From Oscheius dolichura (taxonomy: Eukaryota > Nematoda > Chromadorea > Rhabditida > Rhabditidae): a stretch of 64,000 nucleotides of DNA. The translations under genes were made by a program, and so were the position numbers. Below the pieces are notes generated by a model, which saw only the letters and a list, made by a program, of their open reading frames with translations, had not been told where the DNA came from and made no database searches. Where the stretch lies: assembly GCA_932521035.1 (NCBI GenBank), contig OW051493.1, positions 5,580,001 to 5,644,000 of the forward strand, read 5' to 3'. Below are positions 48,699 to 59,719 of this stretch, piece after piece (position 1 is the stretch's first letter; each line of letters begins with the position of its first letter).

Positions 48699-51600
48699 AT
48701 GGAGGAACTCGAGCATCTCCTCCTTCTCTGCTGCTACGGCGGCCAGCCCTACTTGGACTTCCACCCAGCCCTTCGCTCCGCCCGTCAGCTCGACCCCACC
48801 GAATGGGTGGCCGAAGACATCGCAGGTAGCCTTTCCTCAGAAAGAACCAGTGTGCTAATGATGGCCAGTCGGCAAACAGGCTGGCTCTGTTGCCTATTTG
48901 AGCACATGCTGCACTCAAAACATGCTCCCGCGTGTCTCTTCTAATATTTTCTCTTTTCAGGCGGCCTTCTGGAAAACAGCACTTTATCCATTCCCGGGAG
49001 GGAGGCGGTCCACTCGGCCGGCTTGTTGTTATCCGCTTGCGATCTTTACAATGTAACTTTCCTCACCTCCTCGGATCAGGGCCTCTTTCATAAACTTCGA
49101 GCCGATCTCGCCTGCAGGTATGTCCCCCGCCTATCTCTCTCGTATTCTTTCTAATAATCCCGCGAGCAATTTGTTTTTTATGTTCTCTCGAAAAAGTGTG
49201 AACAGCCGACACAAAACAGCTGGCGGCCATGAGAGGACCAGATGTTTCGAGAGTAGAGGAGTGTCACATGTTGACTCGGCTGGTTAACTGTCTCTGATAT
49301 CAACAGCTTATCGTAGTGACTGCCGGATTAGAGGTGGCCGGGGTAGTCTCCACCGTTTCCGAGAAACACAACGAGGAGGCCACCACGTGACCACCGGAGG
49401 CAGAGCCTCGAAACCCCACCTCTCTTCTTTATTTGCCGCTAACAAAACCCCAAGATCGAATTTCTCTCGCCACAATTTTCATTCGCCCCATCAAAATAAA
49501 ACAACTTCAGGTGTCCCCCGGAACGACTCGGAGAGCACTGTGAGTTTTCGGCGGCGACCGCGGCCGCCCCTCAGAAACTCATCCAATCAGTAAGCAACAT
49601 GCCGCCCATGGCCCTCGTCGTGGCGGTCATCGCCCTCGCCCTCCTCATCCTCGCCTTCATGGTTCGTTCTCTTCCCTTCTATTTCTTTCTTCTTCCCCTC
49701 GGGTTATCTCCAAAACTATAACTCTTGTTTACGGGAATTGGTTACAAGAGTAGCCACGAGGAGGGGTGACAATGCCCCTATCCCTCCTCTACAGTGTTAC
49801 CATTCCCATCTCCCTTTCCCCTCAAAGAGAGATCAGTCGGCTCTTCCCAGGCTGTCGTTCTTTATCCGCCTGAATCCACAACTTGTCGTCCACTCGAGCC
49901 GTTCCCATCCTCGAAATGTTTGTCATTTAGCAGCTTGGCCCAAAATTCACGCGTCTCTCTTTTGTCCATTTCATCTTTATTGGGGGAGGGAATGGAGCCC
50001 TGTTGAATAAAGCCCTTCAAAAGCTCCGCCAGTTTTCATCCGCTTCTGGCGTAACGGCCCGATCGATGTACGGCAGGCGTTTGCGCTCAGGAGCACGTAA
50101 ACTCCTCGGGACTACGGAATCTTTTTGGAAGTTAGCTCCGTTGCTCTTCTTTTTATGGGGTCCCGTCTTTGTTTGAAGTGCGGGAAACGCTGGTTCGCTT
50201 ATCTGAATGACACCTTTTTGATGGCCGTTTCTCTATAAAATACACTTCGCCGAGGGTGATTCCCCTATCTTTTGAAACTTCAGAAGAACTCCGTTAGTCT
50301 TCCCCCAAATCAAAGAGAGGGCAGTCCTCCTTTTCCCTATCCTCTCCCTTATGCCTGGCTGTCCTCCCCTGCCAGCTGATACCGTAACCTTGTACTCCAT
50401 CTCCCCTCCCTGCCAAATTTCTCCCTTCCTCCTTCCTAAAATGTTACAAAATAAGTGTGCTTCAATGACTGACTCAGCTCATTTCACCACCCGACCCATA
50501 TTCACTTGGCTGTCTTTTTCTCCCTCGTTTGCCGCCTCCGGCCCATTGATTTTTGGCCATTTTTGAAGGGTCCCCAGCTTATTCGCCCGTGTCAGCATTC
50601 CGTTGCCGTAGTTGTATAGTGGATTAGTAGCCACCCCCATCAGAGTCGAGATTATCTGCAGCAGATTTAATTCCAACTGATTAGACGACTGATACTCGCC
50701 TCGCCTTCCTCCTTCCAGTCACATCTTAACCGACCTCTCTTTTGATCTTTAACCGAAAAAAACAGGGAAAATAGAGAGAAACTCACGTTATCTGGTTAGA
50801 GCAGGGATTATTAGGCTGAACAATCCCGGCGGGGTGGCAGACATTGTTTGCGTTTATGAGGGGAAGTGCCGAGAACAAGCTCTTCTCCCTTTCCCCTCCC
50901 AAAACTTCCTGATTATGCATTTCATCATACTGTAGCCCGTCCTCCTGGGGAAGTAAAGTTTGTTTTACGGGGGGAATGCTAGGGACGAGCTCTTCTCTTC
51001 TATTTTTCTGGGAAATAGTCATTTTCTGAGAAGCGGTCAGCCTGAACTCATTTCTTGTGTGATTCAGTCTTCTGCCGCCTGACGACCTGATAAGGCGGGG
51101 TCTGCTCCGCTGCAGAATAGCATTTCAAACAATGCCCACACCTCATAAAAGATCTTAGACGTCAGAGGTGTTCTCGCTTCTCTGTCTCCTCCACCCGCCT
51201 CCCCAGCTGCCCAAATCGGTTTGTTTTTCTCATTTCGGCCGGGGGATGCCATTAATCGCCAGCTCCCTCCATGCCCTCTGCCGGTGTTTGTTCTCCACGT
51301 TCGAGCAGCTTTTCTCCGCTAAATACTCTTGTCCCACGTGTATCCACCAGCCGGTGTCAATTTCAGCCCATTCCTCCTCTATCACCTGTATCCACTTTCA
51401 CGGGGAACTGTATCCTCTTTTCTCTGAAAAACACGCCCGTTTCAGATGTTCCGCGGCTGTTGGTGCGACTGTTTCGGCCCTCTGAGTATGTCAGCCAACC
51501 GACGGCGAGACGACGCCTACGACAAGCCCCTATCCCCTGAAGATGTCGAGAAATGCCTTCAACGAGTTCGAGCCTACCAGGCGAGGAGAGACATGGAGGT

Positions 51601-51823
51601 AGTTCACTCTTTCCTTTTGAGCTTACAATTATTATTCCAGTTGGAACCCGGCCGTCCTCTCATCCCCACAGTCTCCGGTCTGCCGAATATCAGCGGCGGT
51701 GCGGCCCCCTACGACGTCTTCGTCCCTCCGCCGCCCTCGGCTCCTCCCGTCCGCTGTTCTTCCCCTCCTCCCGCTTACTCCTCCGTGGCCGGTAGCCACG
51801 AGAGGATCGCCTCCTTACACTAG
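48699..51823 (+). CDS. Single-pass membrane protein with PPxY cytoplasmic tail
   Basis: Exons: 48699 to about 48828, about 48961-49119, about 49511-49660, 51446-51597 and about 51642-51823; all phases close. The N-terminal part (YLDFHPALRSARQLDPTEWV, GREAVHSAGLLLSACDLYNV) leads to a Cys motif CPPERLGEHCEF like the end of an EGF module. One membrane span follows (MALVVAVIALALLILAFM), then a membrane-proximal Cys cluster (CWCDC) suited to palmitoylation. The tail (DVEKCLQRVRAYQARRD) is Pro-rich, with SSPPPAYSSVAG containing a PPxY motif that could bind WW-domain ubiquitin ligases. The 1.8-kb intron 49661-51445 is exceptional here. The true 5' end may lie further upstream, because a TTTAG acceptor sits just before the ATG. 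No family recognised. Confidence 0.6.
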
Positions 51824-52008
51824 TTCTCTTTCCATCTTTTTGCCAAAAGTGAAGCTTTAACGAGTCTCCCCCTCCCCGTATCTCCTTCTCGTTTTCATGT
51901 TATCCTCCCCGTGAGATCCAGAAGTATTTATTCGAATGCTGAATGAGTCTAGTCATGTGTATATACCCGATATCTGTACTGTAATTATCAGAAAAAAAAA
52001 TAAAATAT

Positions 52009-52394
52009 TTAATTGGATCGGAATATCCCTTTATACGCGCCGAAGACGAGGAAGAAGGATATCACACAGAGGACGACAAAAAGGGTGACAAGGAGACACC
52101 ACCTCTCCGGTCCCGTACGGAATTCCACTGTAATTGAAAGAATAGAAATATACTGTAGACGGACTCACTGATCATCTCGACTCCTCCCTGCTGGTATGGG
52201 TGGTTTTTGTTCTTCATAAAGCTGGTCAGGTCATTCCATGTGAACCGTCTCCCGGAACTGTCCGTCCCGGCGAATTCTAACCTCGAATTGGAGTCTGTCA
52301 GGGCTTGGAAGGAGTGGGAACGGGCTTGGGATACTCCGGGGACCGTGAGAAAGGCGGCTGGTTTACAGGAAACCGAGGCCGGCGGATCCATCAT
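52009..52394 (-). CDS. Small tail-anchored membrane protein
   Basis: Two exons give about 113 residues. The ATG at 52394 follows a CTTTCAG acceptor: MMDPPASVSCKPAAFLT. A cytosolic-looking domain (FTWNDLTSFMKNKNHPYQQG) is followed by EMIMEFRTGPERW and one strong membrane span (LLVTLFVVLCVISFFLVFGA), ending YKGIFRSN. There is no signal peptide, so it is probably a C-terminally anchored (type II) protein. The 45-nt intron is phase-consistent. No family recognised. Confidence 0.65.
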
Positions 52395-53339
52395 GTGACT
52401 GAAAGGAGCAATCGAAATTCAAATGACATTGAGGGGAGAGGGCGGTAAACAAGAGCATAATGAATGACAGAAGAGGACAAACAAAAAGAAACGGGTCATC
52501 AAAATAAGGAAATGAAGAGGGAGAACACGGAAGACGAGCAAAATAGGCGAGCCGAGCTGGCTGGGATACTTCAATTCAATAAAATTCAAGTGGCCAATGA
52601 CGAACAGGTGTCCGGGGAGACCAACTTTGGGAGACCAGAGAAAATTAGAGAGAGAGAGAGTACCTAGGAGACATTAAAATGCACCCCTGAGGGCAGAATC
52701 AAGTCAAGACGCAATAAACGAGAGCCGGGAGGAGACGACTAAGTTTGGCCGTATCCTCCCCCTCCCTTTACCCGAAATACGCCACCCCGGGGGATATATC
52801 CAGAGGTCAGGAGATGTCACTTTTTTATATTTACGAGGATCGTAAATCTTGTTTAGTGACTCTTCCAACAATCAAATCATCTGGTAGACGGATGGGGAGA
52901 CGGAAAACTTTTCAGGGAGGACGGATCGGATAGACGACTAGACGGCTGACATGACCTCTACTCGACTAATAAAGAGGGAAAGGGGAAAATCATCGATAGA
53001 CAGCCTAATAAACACGAGGGAGAAGAAAGAAGGAGGAGTGGGGGAAGGAAGTTAGAGACAAATTGGGCAACCACATGTAATGGAAGACAACCTTCTTCCC
53101 TTTCAAGGAAGACATCAGGGTGCTTTTGCAAGGGGGGGTTACACTCATTCAAAAGAAAAAGTAGGCCCTTCTAATTAGAGGGGACTAGGCGAGAGACGTT
53201 CAGAGGAGGGAGTTCTTCTGAGAGGGGTGAGTGGGAGCACCTAATCCAATTGGGGGGACAGGGAAAGCCGAGAGGGGGACTCCAGAATCAAATTCTTTAT
53301 TTGTTTTGAGATCAGCGGGAGAGCCCAATTCGGGCGAAA
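52395..53339. other. Intergenic, no gene seen
   Basis: About 945 nt, purine-rich on the plus strand, with a short GA run near 52649-52660. No coding signal supported. Confidence 0.5.
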
Positions 53340-54753
53340 TTAAAGGATGGCACAGCACTTCTTCGCCTCGACCTTGGTGTCGGCCGTCGGCTCGCTCTGC
53401 TGGATGGATATCTCCGACTGCACCTTGGCCCCCGACTTGGGGCTCGAGACAGACGCATTCTTCTTCACCTGAACTGCCCTCTTGAGACTATTCTATATAT
53501 TCCCCACCTCATTCAAGACAGTCTCCACCGTCGGCCAGCTGCAACCCTCCGATTCCACAAATTTGTACAGTACTTTCCCGTTACGGTTGACTAGAATCGT
53601 CCCGCCCTTCTGGGTGATATAGGCCGTCTGATCTTCCGTCTTCTCGCTTCCCTCCGGAGCCGGCGTCTGCCTGGACTCGTCTATCAAAGATATCTCCACC
53701 ACCTGAACACTCTCATCCAAGGGAAAAGACTTTCCCGACCTTCAAAAGGGCATCCCACCCGGCCAGTTGGACGGCACTCCTCCTATGAGCTTTGAGTTCA
53801 GCAATGGCCTCCGTCTCCTCGTATAATTTCCGGAAGGGAACTCCAATTAGCTTCAAATACGACCCTCCTCAACCCCAGCCATTTTCCACCCGTTACGAGC
53901 CGTACCTCTGCTGCCAATCGGGGGCCCCCTAGTCAAAATGAACACGTCACAGCTGTGTCGATGGAAGTCCTGCATCCTGTTGTACAAGGCTAGGATGTGT
54001 TGGACGACTTCCTGGTTGGAAAAGGTCCTATAAATCAGGAGGTGAGGGGGAGAATAAGCACGGCTCTCACCTGACGATGACGACGAGGACCATGTCGAAG
54101 GGACTGCCCTGAACGTAGTGGGTGATCGTCCTGCTCTGTATTCCCAACTCGTGCAGTTCCTCAAACGGGGCTAAATTCCCTTTCTGCTATAAAGTTTCAA
54201 GACAAATACCATCGATAGCTGTACAGGGTCCAATCTTCTCATCCAGTTCCTGGTCAATGTGTTCAAGGAGATTATTATAATTCTTGACTTCTGCTTCGAA
54301 AGTGTTTACGATGGCACCTAAACACAAGATACCTCTCTCTCTGGACCAAGGCTTACAACTGTCGGGGTCGTTCTTCATGGCCTCCAGAGCCTTCTCGAAC
54401 TCGGCAGCCGTGTGCACCCCCATCACTTCCCAAAGTTTTGCAATTTGAACTGAGAATTCCGTGGAAATGAATCTGTTTTGTACATAGTTGACAGCGAAAA
54501 CGGCGGCCGAGTTCTGGTTCAACACCTGAGTTTGTCCCTCTTTCGGCCAGTCTCCAAACAGACAAACTTCTTTGTAATCTGCCAGTTTCGTGTCAACAAA
54601 GGCTGTGAATCCCTGAAGCTGGCCGGCCGCTGACTCGTGGACGTGTTCTTCCGGGTTGTCCACAGGGAAGACGAGAATCTTCCGGACCTATAAGACTCCC
54701 CTTCAAAAGAAAATTAATAGAAAAAGCACCTGGTGGTCCGGGTCTTCAGCCAT
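53340..54753 (-). CDS. Thioredoxin-fold (AhpC/TSA-like, PRXL2 type) protein with CaaX box
   Basis: Eight or so exons, all in phase, give about 370 residues. ATG 54753 begins MAEDPDHQVRKILVFPVDNP. The N-terminal part (QGFTAFVDTKLADYKEVCLF, LWEVMGVHTAAEFEKALEAM) is unrecognised. A second part reads FEELHELGIQSRTITHYV, MVLVVIVRTFSNQEVVQHI, CDVFILTRG, YLKLIGVPFRKLYEETEAIA and QKGGTILVNRNGKVLYKFVE, matching peroxiredoxin-like 2 (AhpC/TSA_2) folds. Where those enzymes carry a cysteine pair after the FVR-type strand, this protein has TFSNQEV, so peroxidase activity looks lost. It ends VEAKKCCAIL, a CaaX box predicted to be geranylgeranylated, so it is expected on membranes. The fold assignment is moderate; the prenylation motif is plain. 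Confidence 0.65.
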
Positions 54754-56433
54754 GGCGAACTGCTTAAACATGACGGTTAGAATAAAGGGAAACGGGAAGG
54801 ATAAAGTAAAGCCGAGGGCGGAGTGGAAGAATACAAAAATTTGTAGGAGATGTTTTGGCCGGGGTGGATTTAATTGACACGAGATTGGGAGAGAGGAGGA
54901 GAGTGCACAACAAAGGGATGATCAGGGACTTCTCCCCGGCATAAAACACCGTATGGCCGGACAATGAAATGAGACGAAACATCTGGGTCGGGGTTGAGTC
55001 CGGCGATCAGAGGCGAGGCTGCTCATTTCCGTGGGAAGAAGGTAAAGGTTAATGGTCAAACAGCCGGGGCTCGATTGATTCTTCATTTGGGGAAGAGCAA
55101 ACAGATCTTATTGGATTGTCCGCCCTCCTTCATTCGGAAGTCCAGCTGCAAACGGGGCTAAGCGGGTCAAAGTCGAGACATAAAGCGGAACAGGATGACT
55201 TGATCTACTCGGGGCTGACATCACTCCGCTCTCTTGTCCTCCTTCAACAACTCCGACGGAAGAAGGGGCGAAATAATTAAACAGAGGGAGAGAGTCTCAA
55301 TCAGACTGGCACAGAAATTAAAGGGAAGATAAAAAGAGGATGCACAGCGGAATTGGGACGGGCAGCCAACTGGGAGGAGCCAACGGCAATAAGACGTATT
55401 TCCATATTTATAAAGGACAGAGGGGTACGGTAACCGGGGTCAGGAGTACAGACGGGCAAGCATCCTCCCTCCTGGTCACGAGAAAACAATGGAATGTTTG
55501 TGAAAAATTGCTTTGGCCGGCCGGGAGATTTGAAATTCATAGAGAAATCAGAGGAGAGCCGAAACAATCTCGGCGGGGCGAGGGTGGAGTCAACTTTAGT
55601 CTCTGCCATTTCTGTTTACAGTAATCCCCCCAGGTCTTTGTAGTTGTTATTATTACTGATAATTGTAACACGAATCGCGTGTGAATCGGCTTGTTTTTAA
55701 AGTCAGGAGAACGGCATAAAGACAAGGAACAGATCCACTGGAGTCGGGGGAGGGATAGTCGTAGGTTTTGTGGATTTCCCATGCGATATGGCGATTGTCT
55801 ACCACATAAAACAGGTCAATTTATGGGGAGGGGGGCACAATCGAATTAACTGCTCGAGAGAAAAGAAAACTCACTCATTCAGCAACTAATCAGAGCAGGC
55901 CGGGGGGTTCCCCCTGGACCGAATGACGAGATCTACCCTGGCAGATGTATTCGAGCCATTCCCAGTTATTTTCCTCTACCCACGGGAAAGGTCTACCGGC
56001 GGGGACACCCCTGTCCTTTGGCTCAGATAGATGTAGAAAGATATTTCCCGAGGGAGAGTCAACAGGATGGCGGGAGGAGACGGCGGGAAAGGTTCTCGTC
56101 TGGTCTGGGTCCTTTCCTTTCCCCGGCGAGTTGCATTCGCTCGACGAGCAGTAAATGAGCTGTTTTTCTAATAAGCAGCTGCCCGATTGACGCAGGTCAC
56201 TCTTATTCCACCAACGACCGTCCGTGAGGTTAGTCAAATTTATTGGGAGGGATATGCATGGGGGGAGGCAACCGTAACGAGGAATAGAATAGAAAGGAAT
56301 GGAATGGATTCAGGAGGACTGTGGCGGGAGGGACTTCCAGCTGCCTTCGGGACCATTCTCGATGTCGACGCTGTTATACGCCTGGAGCAGTCGTCTAAAA
56401 TGGGGACACTTCAAAGAGACAGAGGCCAACGAC
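54754..56433. other. Intergenic, no gene seen
   Basis: About 1.7 kb, rich in GGGG and GAGA tracts. Overlapping open frames on both strands show no motif or phase-consistent splicing. Confidence 0.5.
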
Positions 56434-56746
56434 TCACTGCATCTCGATGATACGACTCACTCGATGTTCTCTGTTTATCTTCTCGACCCATTTCAATTCC
56501 CTAAAATAAGAAATGTCTTCCCATAGACGCGTTCTCACCTGGTGTGGCTGACAAAACAATAGACTATCCAGGCCACGGAACACATCAGCCACACGACAAA
56601 TATCACCCAGAACGTCGCCTGGACATCTTCGAAGTAGACGTCGTTGCTCTGAAAAGAGGCGAGGATAGGGGAGAGGGGACAGAACATACGTGGAGTTCAC
56701 CAGAAGCAGTCGAGTCGTAAGAAGTCGATGGGATTTCGTGATCCAT
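56434..56746 (-). CDS. Tiny single-pass membrane protein
   Basis: Three exons give 77 residues: MDHEIPSTSYDSTASGELHS, then NDVYFEDVQATF, one membrane span (WVIFVVWLMCSVAWIVYCFV), and a basic tail SHTRELKWVEKINREHRVSR ending IIEMQ. Introns are about 47 and 44 nt and close in phase (GTATGT and GTGAGA donors). There is no signal peptide; the acidic N-terminus and basic C-terminus suggest N-out/C-in. Too short for homology by eye; size and layout recall small regulators of transporters or channels, which is only a guess. Confidence 0.6.
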
Positions 56747-57600
56747 TCTGGAAGAGGAAAAAAAGTTGGCAGAAACAATGAAAAATCGGAAACAACGGAT
56801 GGCAGGAGAGGGAAACACGATGAGCAAACAAAGGTCGGGTATCGAGTTGCGGCGTGAACATGGCAAATCAGAGAGAAGTTCGCGGAAAGGCGGCAGGTCT
56901 CCTTCTTGAAAGGCCAGGTGTTTTAATCGTATTTTCCGACAAATATAACACGCATCTCGTTGTCCATTCTCCTTGTTTTCGAGTGGGGAAAGGGAGAAAA
57001 GGACAAATACGAAAACGTGCCAGGGCAATCAGTTTCGCTACCTATCATTTCTGACTTTTGAATGAGTCAAAAGGGGGAAGAAAGGAGGGACAGGCTGAAT
57101 AGAAACGAAGGCGGTCACATCTCACGGGACTGATAATGATATGCTTGAAAGAACGGGATAAACAGCGAAGAAGCACTTTAGAAGGCGGCTGTCCCCCCGG
57201 CGCGCGGAGTCAAAAACGCGAGGCTAGCAGGTGTTCATCCCCATTCAGGCAGATGAGGAAAAGTGTTGCGCAGATTTCGAACTACTGATAAAATGGCGGG
57301 CAGGGTGTGCCACAGCTCTCGGGAAGTCTCTCTCGGGTCTCTCCCCTAATTGCCTTCTCTCTCCTCCTCCTCTAGCCAAGACGACCGGTTCCGGCGATGG
57401 TTAGGAGACACCGCGCACAGCATTTGGAAAGGATTAAGCAACTTGAGTAGACTCGCCCTTTCGCAGGAAATACGACGGGGAGGTTTCGAGGAAGTGTCAG
57501 CAAACTGTCTGGCCATGTCCGTGTCGGCCAGAGAAAGCGTACACAGTAAGGTTAACCGTTTTATTTAGCACCAATGGTCGGGAGATCAGGGTTAAAAACA
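56747..57600. other. Intergenic, no gene seen
   Basis: About 850 nt. TTTATT at 57560-57565 (AATAAA on the minus strand) lies 36 nt past the sphingomyelinase stop. A plus-strand frame at 57350-57568 has no splice or motif support. Confidence 0.5.
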
Positions 57601-59719
57601 TTAGAAGTCGACTCTGTTCGTCTGTATAGACAAGTCCTTTTTGGTGGCGGACGACGGGCAGTAGAGGGTCTCATTGTGGTGGCCGCTTCTCATCGCACAG
57701 AGTATCCCCCGCCGACAGTTTAGGCCACAGTTCTTGTCATCTGTTCTATAGGAATAACTGTAATTGAACTTAAAACTCTTAATTCAATTAGGCTAACCCG
57801 ACAAATTTATCGAATAAGTCGTCGTCCTTTTCCAAGCGCCGGATTAGAGTCTCCCAGGATTGGGGAGAGAGGTCCGGCAGTTGTAGATCTTCCTGGAAAT
57901 AGAACTCTTTCTGTCTCATTCCCTCTTCCTCCCACCTTCGCCTTATAGAGAAGTTTCCATTCCGGTGGATGAGTTGAATTGGCCGATGTCAAATTGGCAA
58001 AATAGTTCTCAATTTCCAAAATCTCCTAAAAGTCGAACGATGACTGTGCTAGTCCAGAGCAACCCACATATTTTCCATCCAATGAGACGTCGTATATCCG
58101 AAATCCCGGATTGAGATTAGCAAAGGTGGTGACCGAAGGGGCCGCGTAGCCGACCCCCACCGGAAGAGAACTGATATTGTTCATATCTTTGTAGAATACG
58201 GTAAAGTAGTCCGTGTGGACATGACCGAAGAACTGAGCCGAAATGGTCGATGAGAATCTCTGTATGACGCGGTAGTAGTTCCTCGCCCATCCCTCGAGAC
58301 ATTCTCCATCTCCCGGTGGAATATGGGCCATCAGGTGAACCTTCTCTCCCGCCTTTTCTGACTGGATTCCCTTCTTTGTAAAAACAAAAGGGCGATGTTT
58401 ACCTCGAAGAGTTCAGAGACGAGCCAGGTCATGGTGGCATCGGGGTCACTCTGGTTGATGTAGAGGAAGAAGTTCGTCGACTCACAGAAGCCCGTGTTCA
58501 GGGAGATCAGCTTGAGCCCGTCCATGACCTTCACAGCATACGAGCCACGGCTGAAAATAAGTATTACAACGGCTAAAAGGGCAGACTAACTAGTGCATTG
58601 TCTTGTTGGCCTCATCACCGATCCACGGTTTGCTCAGGTTGGCCAGCTCTGAGTAGAGCCACGTGGGCCAGAACTTCTCGTCGACGGTGTGGGGAGCGAA
58701 GCTGTTCACGGGGACACCCTCGTGGTTGCCCACGGCCCAGTAGGTCGGCGTTGTCGGGAACCGCTCCCGAAGCACTGCGCCTATCTTCCTCAACACGTCC
58801 AAGTGCTCCTCCTTTGAGTATTTCCAATCCACGTGGTTGATATAGTCACCGGTCAGCATTATGTAGTCAATCTAAGCCAGTTCTCCTCTCGAATAGGTGG
58901 CCTACCTCCATGTTCTGCTCTTTGATAGACTGTAGCATATGGTCAAAGGTACGGAGGGGAATGTCGCAAGGGGCTACGGTTCCCCAATAACCGGCAGGCG
59001 TCGTTGGGACTACCGGAACTGTAAATTACGGATTAATTGGAAATACAATCCCTTACCATTGGGGCTAGCTCGACAACATACTGGATCTCCACACTTGGCT
59101 TCACTTCCCGGTTGATACTCGATGTCAATGTGCAAGTCGGACAGCTGGAGAACTCGGAGAGGCCGGGTAGACAAGTCCTTTCGACTGATCCTCCTTCTGC
59201 TCTTCTTCGGTTTCGGAGGGAGGAGCACTTCCCAGGAAGAACCACTGGGATCCAAGTCATTGGCACAGTCGGGTATAAGGATTCCACAGATCTCCGACGG
59301 CGACCGGTGGGCTATTTGACGGAACACGTAGAAGAACTCATCCTATATTTTATTTAGGGGGGAAGAGGAGAGGAGAGCTTACCCTGAACTGGGTGGAGAT
59401 GCCGTCACAGATGGCATACGACTGCTTGGCAAAGAAGTAACAGATGATTGTAGCCAGCTTAAGGACCAGGGTCTCCGTGAAGTCGATCTTGAGAGCCTGC
59501 CTATAGAAAACATTGGACAGAGACAATTGAAACAACTTACGCCGTGACGAAGATGGCCATCGTACAAGACGAGCATTTCACGGAGAAGCCGAGGTCTTTG
59601 CCGCGGTATTCGGTTGAGACGGGGTATTGGGAGCTCTGTTGCTGATAACTCCTCTGGGGATGGCTGAGAGAGCTGGCCAGGAAAAGGAAGAAAATCACTA
59701 TCCGGAAGGGGAACTTCAT
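57601..59719 (-). CDS. SMPD1: Acid sphingomyelinase (saposin B plus metallophosphoesterase)
   Basis: Hydrolyses sphingomyelin to ceramide in lysosomes or extracellularly. ATG 59719 starts a signal peptide (MKFPFRIVIFFLFLASSLS). A saposin B domain follows (VKCSSCTMAIFVTA, ATIICYFFAKQSYAICDGIS, SEICGILIPDC), then the calcineurin-like domain with metal ligands in LQLSDLHIDIEYQPG, MLTGDYINHVDW, YWAVGNHEGVPVNSF, HLMAHIPPGDGEC and FFGHVHTDYFTVFYKD. The C-terminal segment (GFRIYDVSLDGKY, WETLIRRLEKDD, DDKNCGLNCRRGILCAMRSG) matches the family's Cys-rich end. It stops at 57601. All Zn-binding motifs are intact. About 590 residues in about 11 exons. Confidence 0.94.

Noticed and set aside
57350-57568. 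72-codon plus-strand frame upstream of the sphingomyelinase 3' end
   Set aside because: A TCTAG acceptor sits within it, but no partner exon or motif was found.
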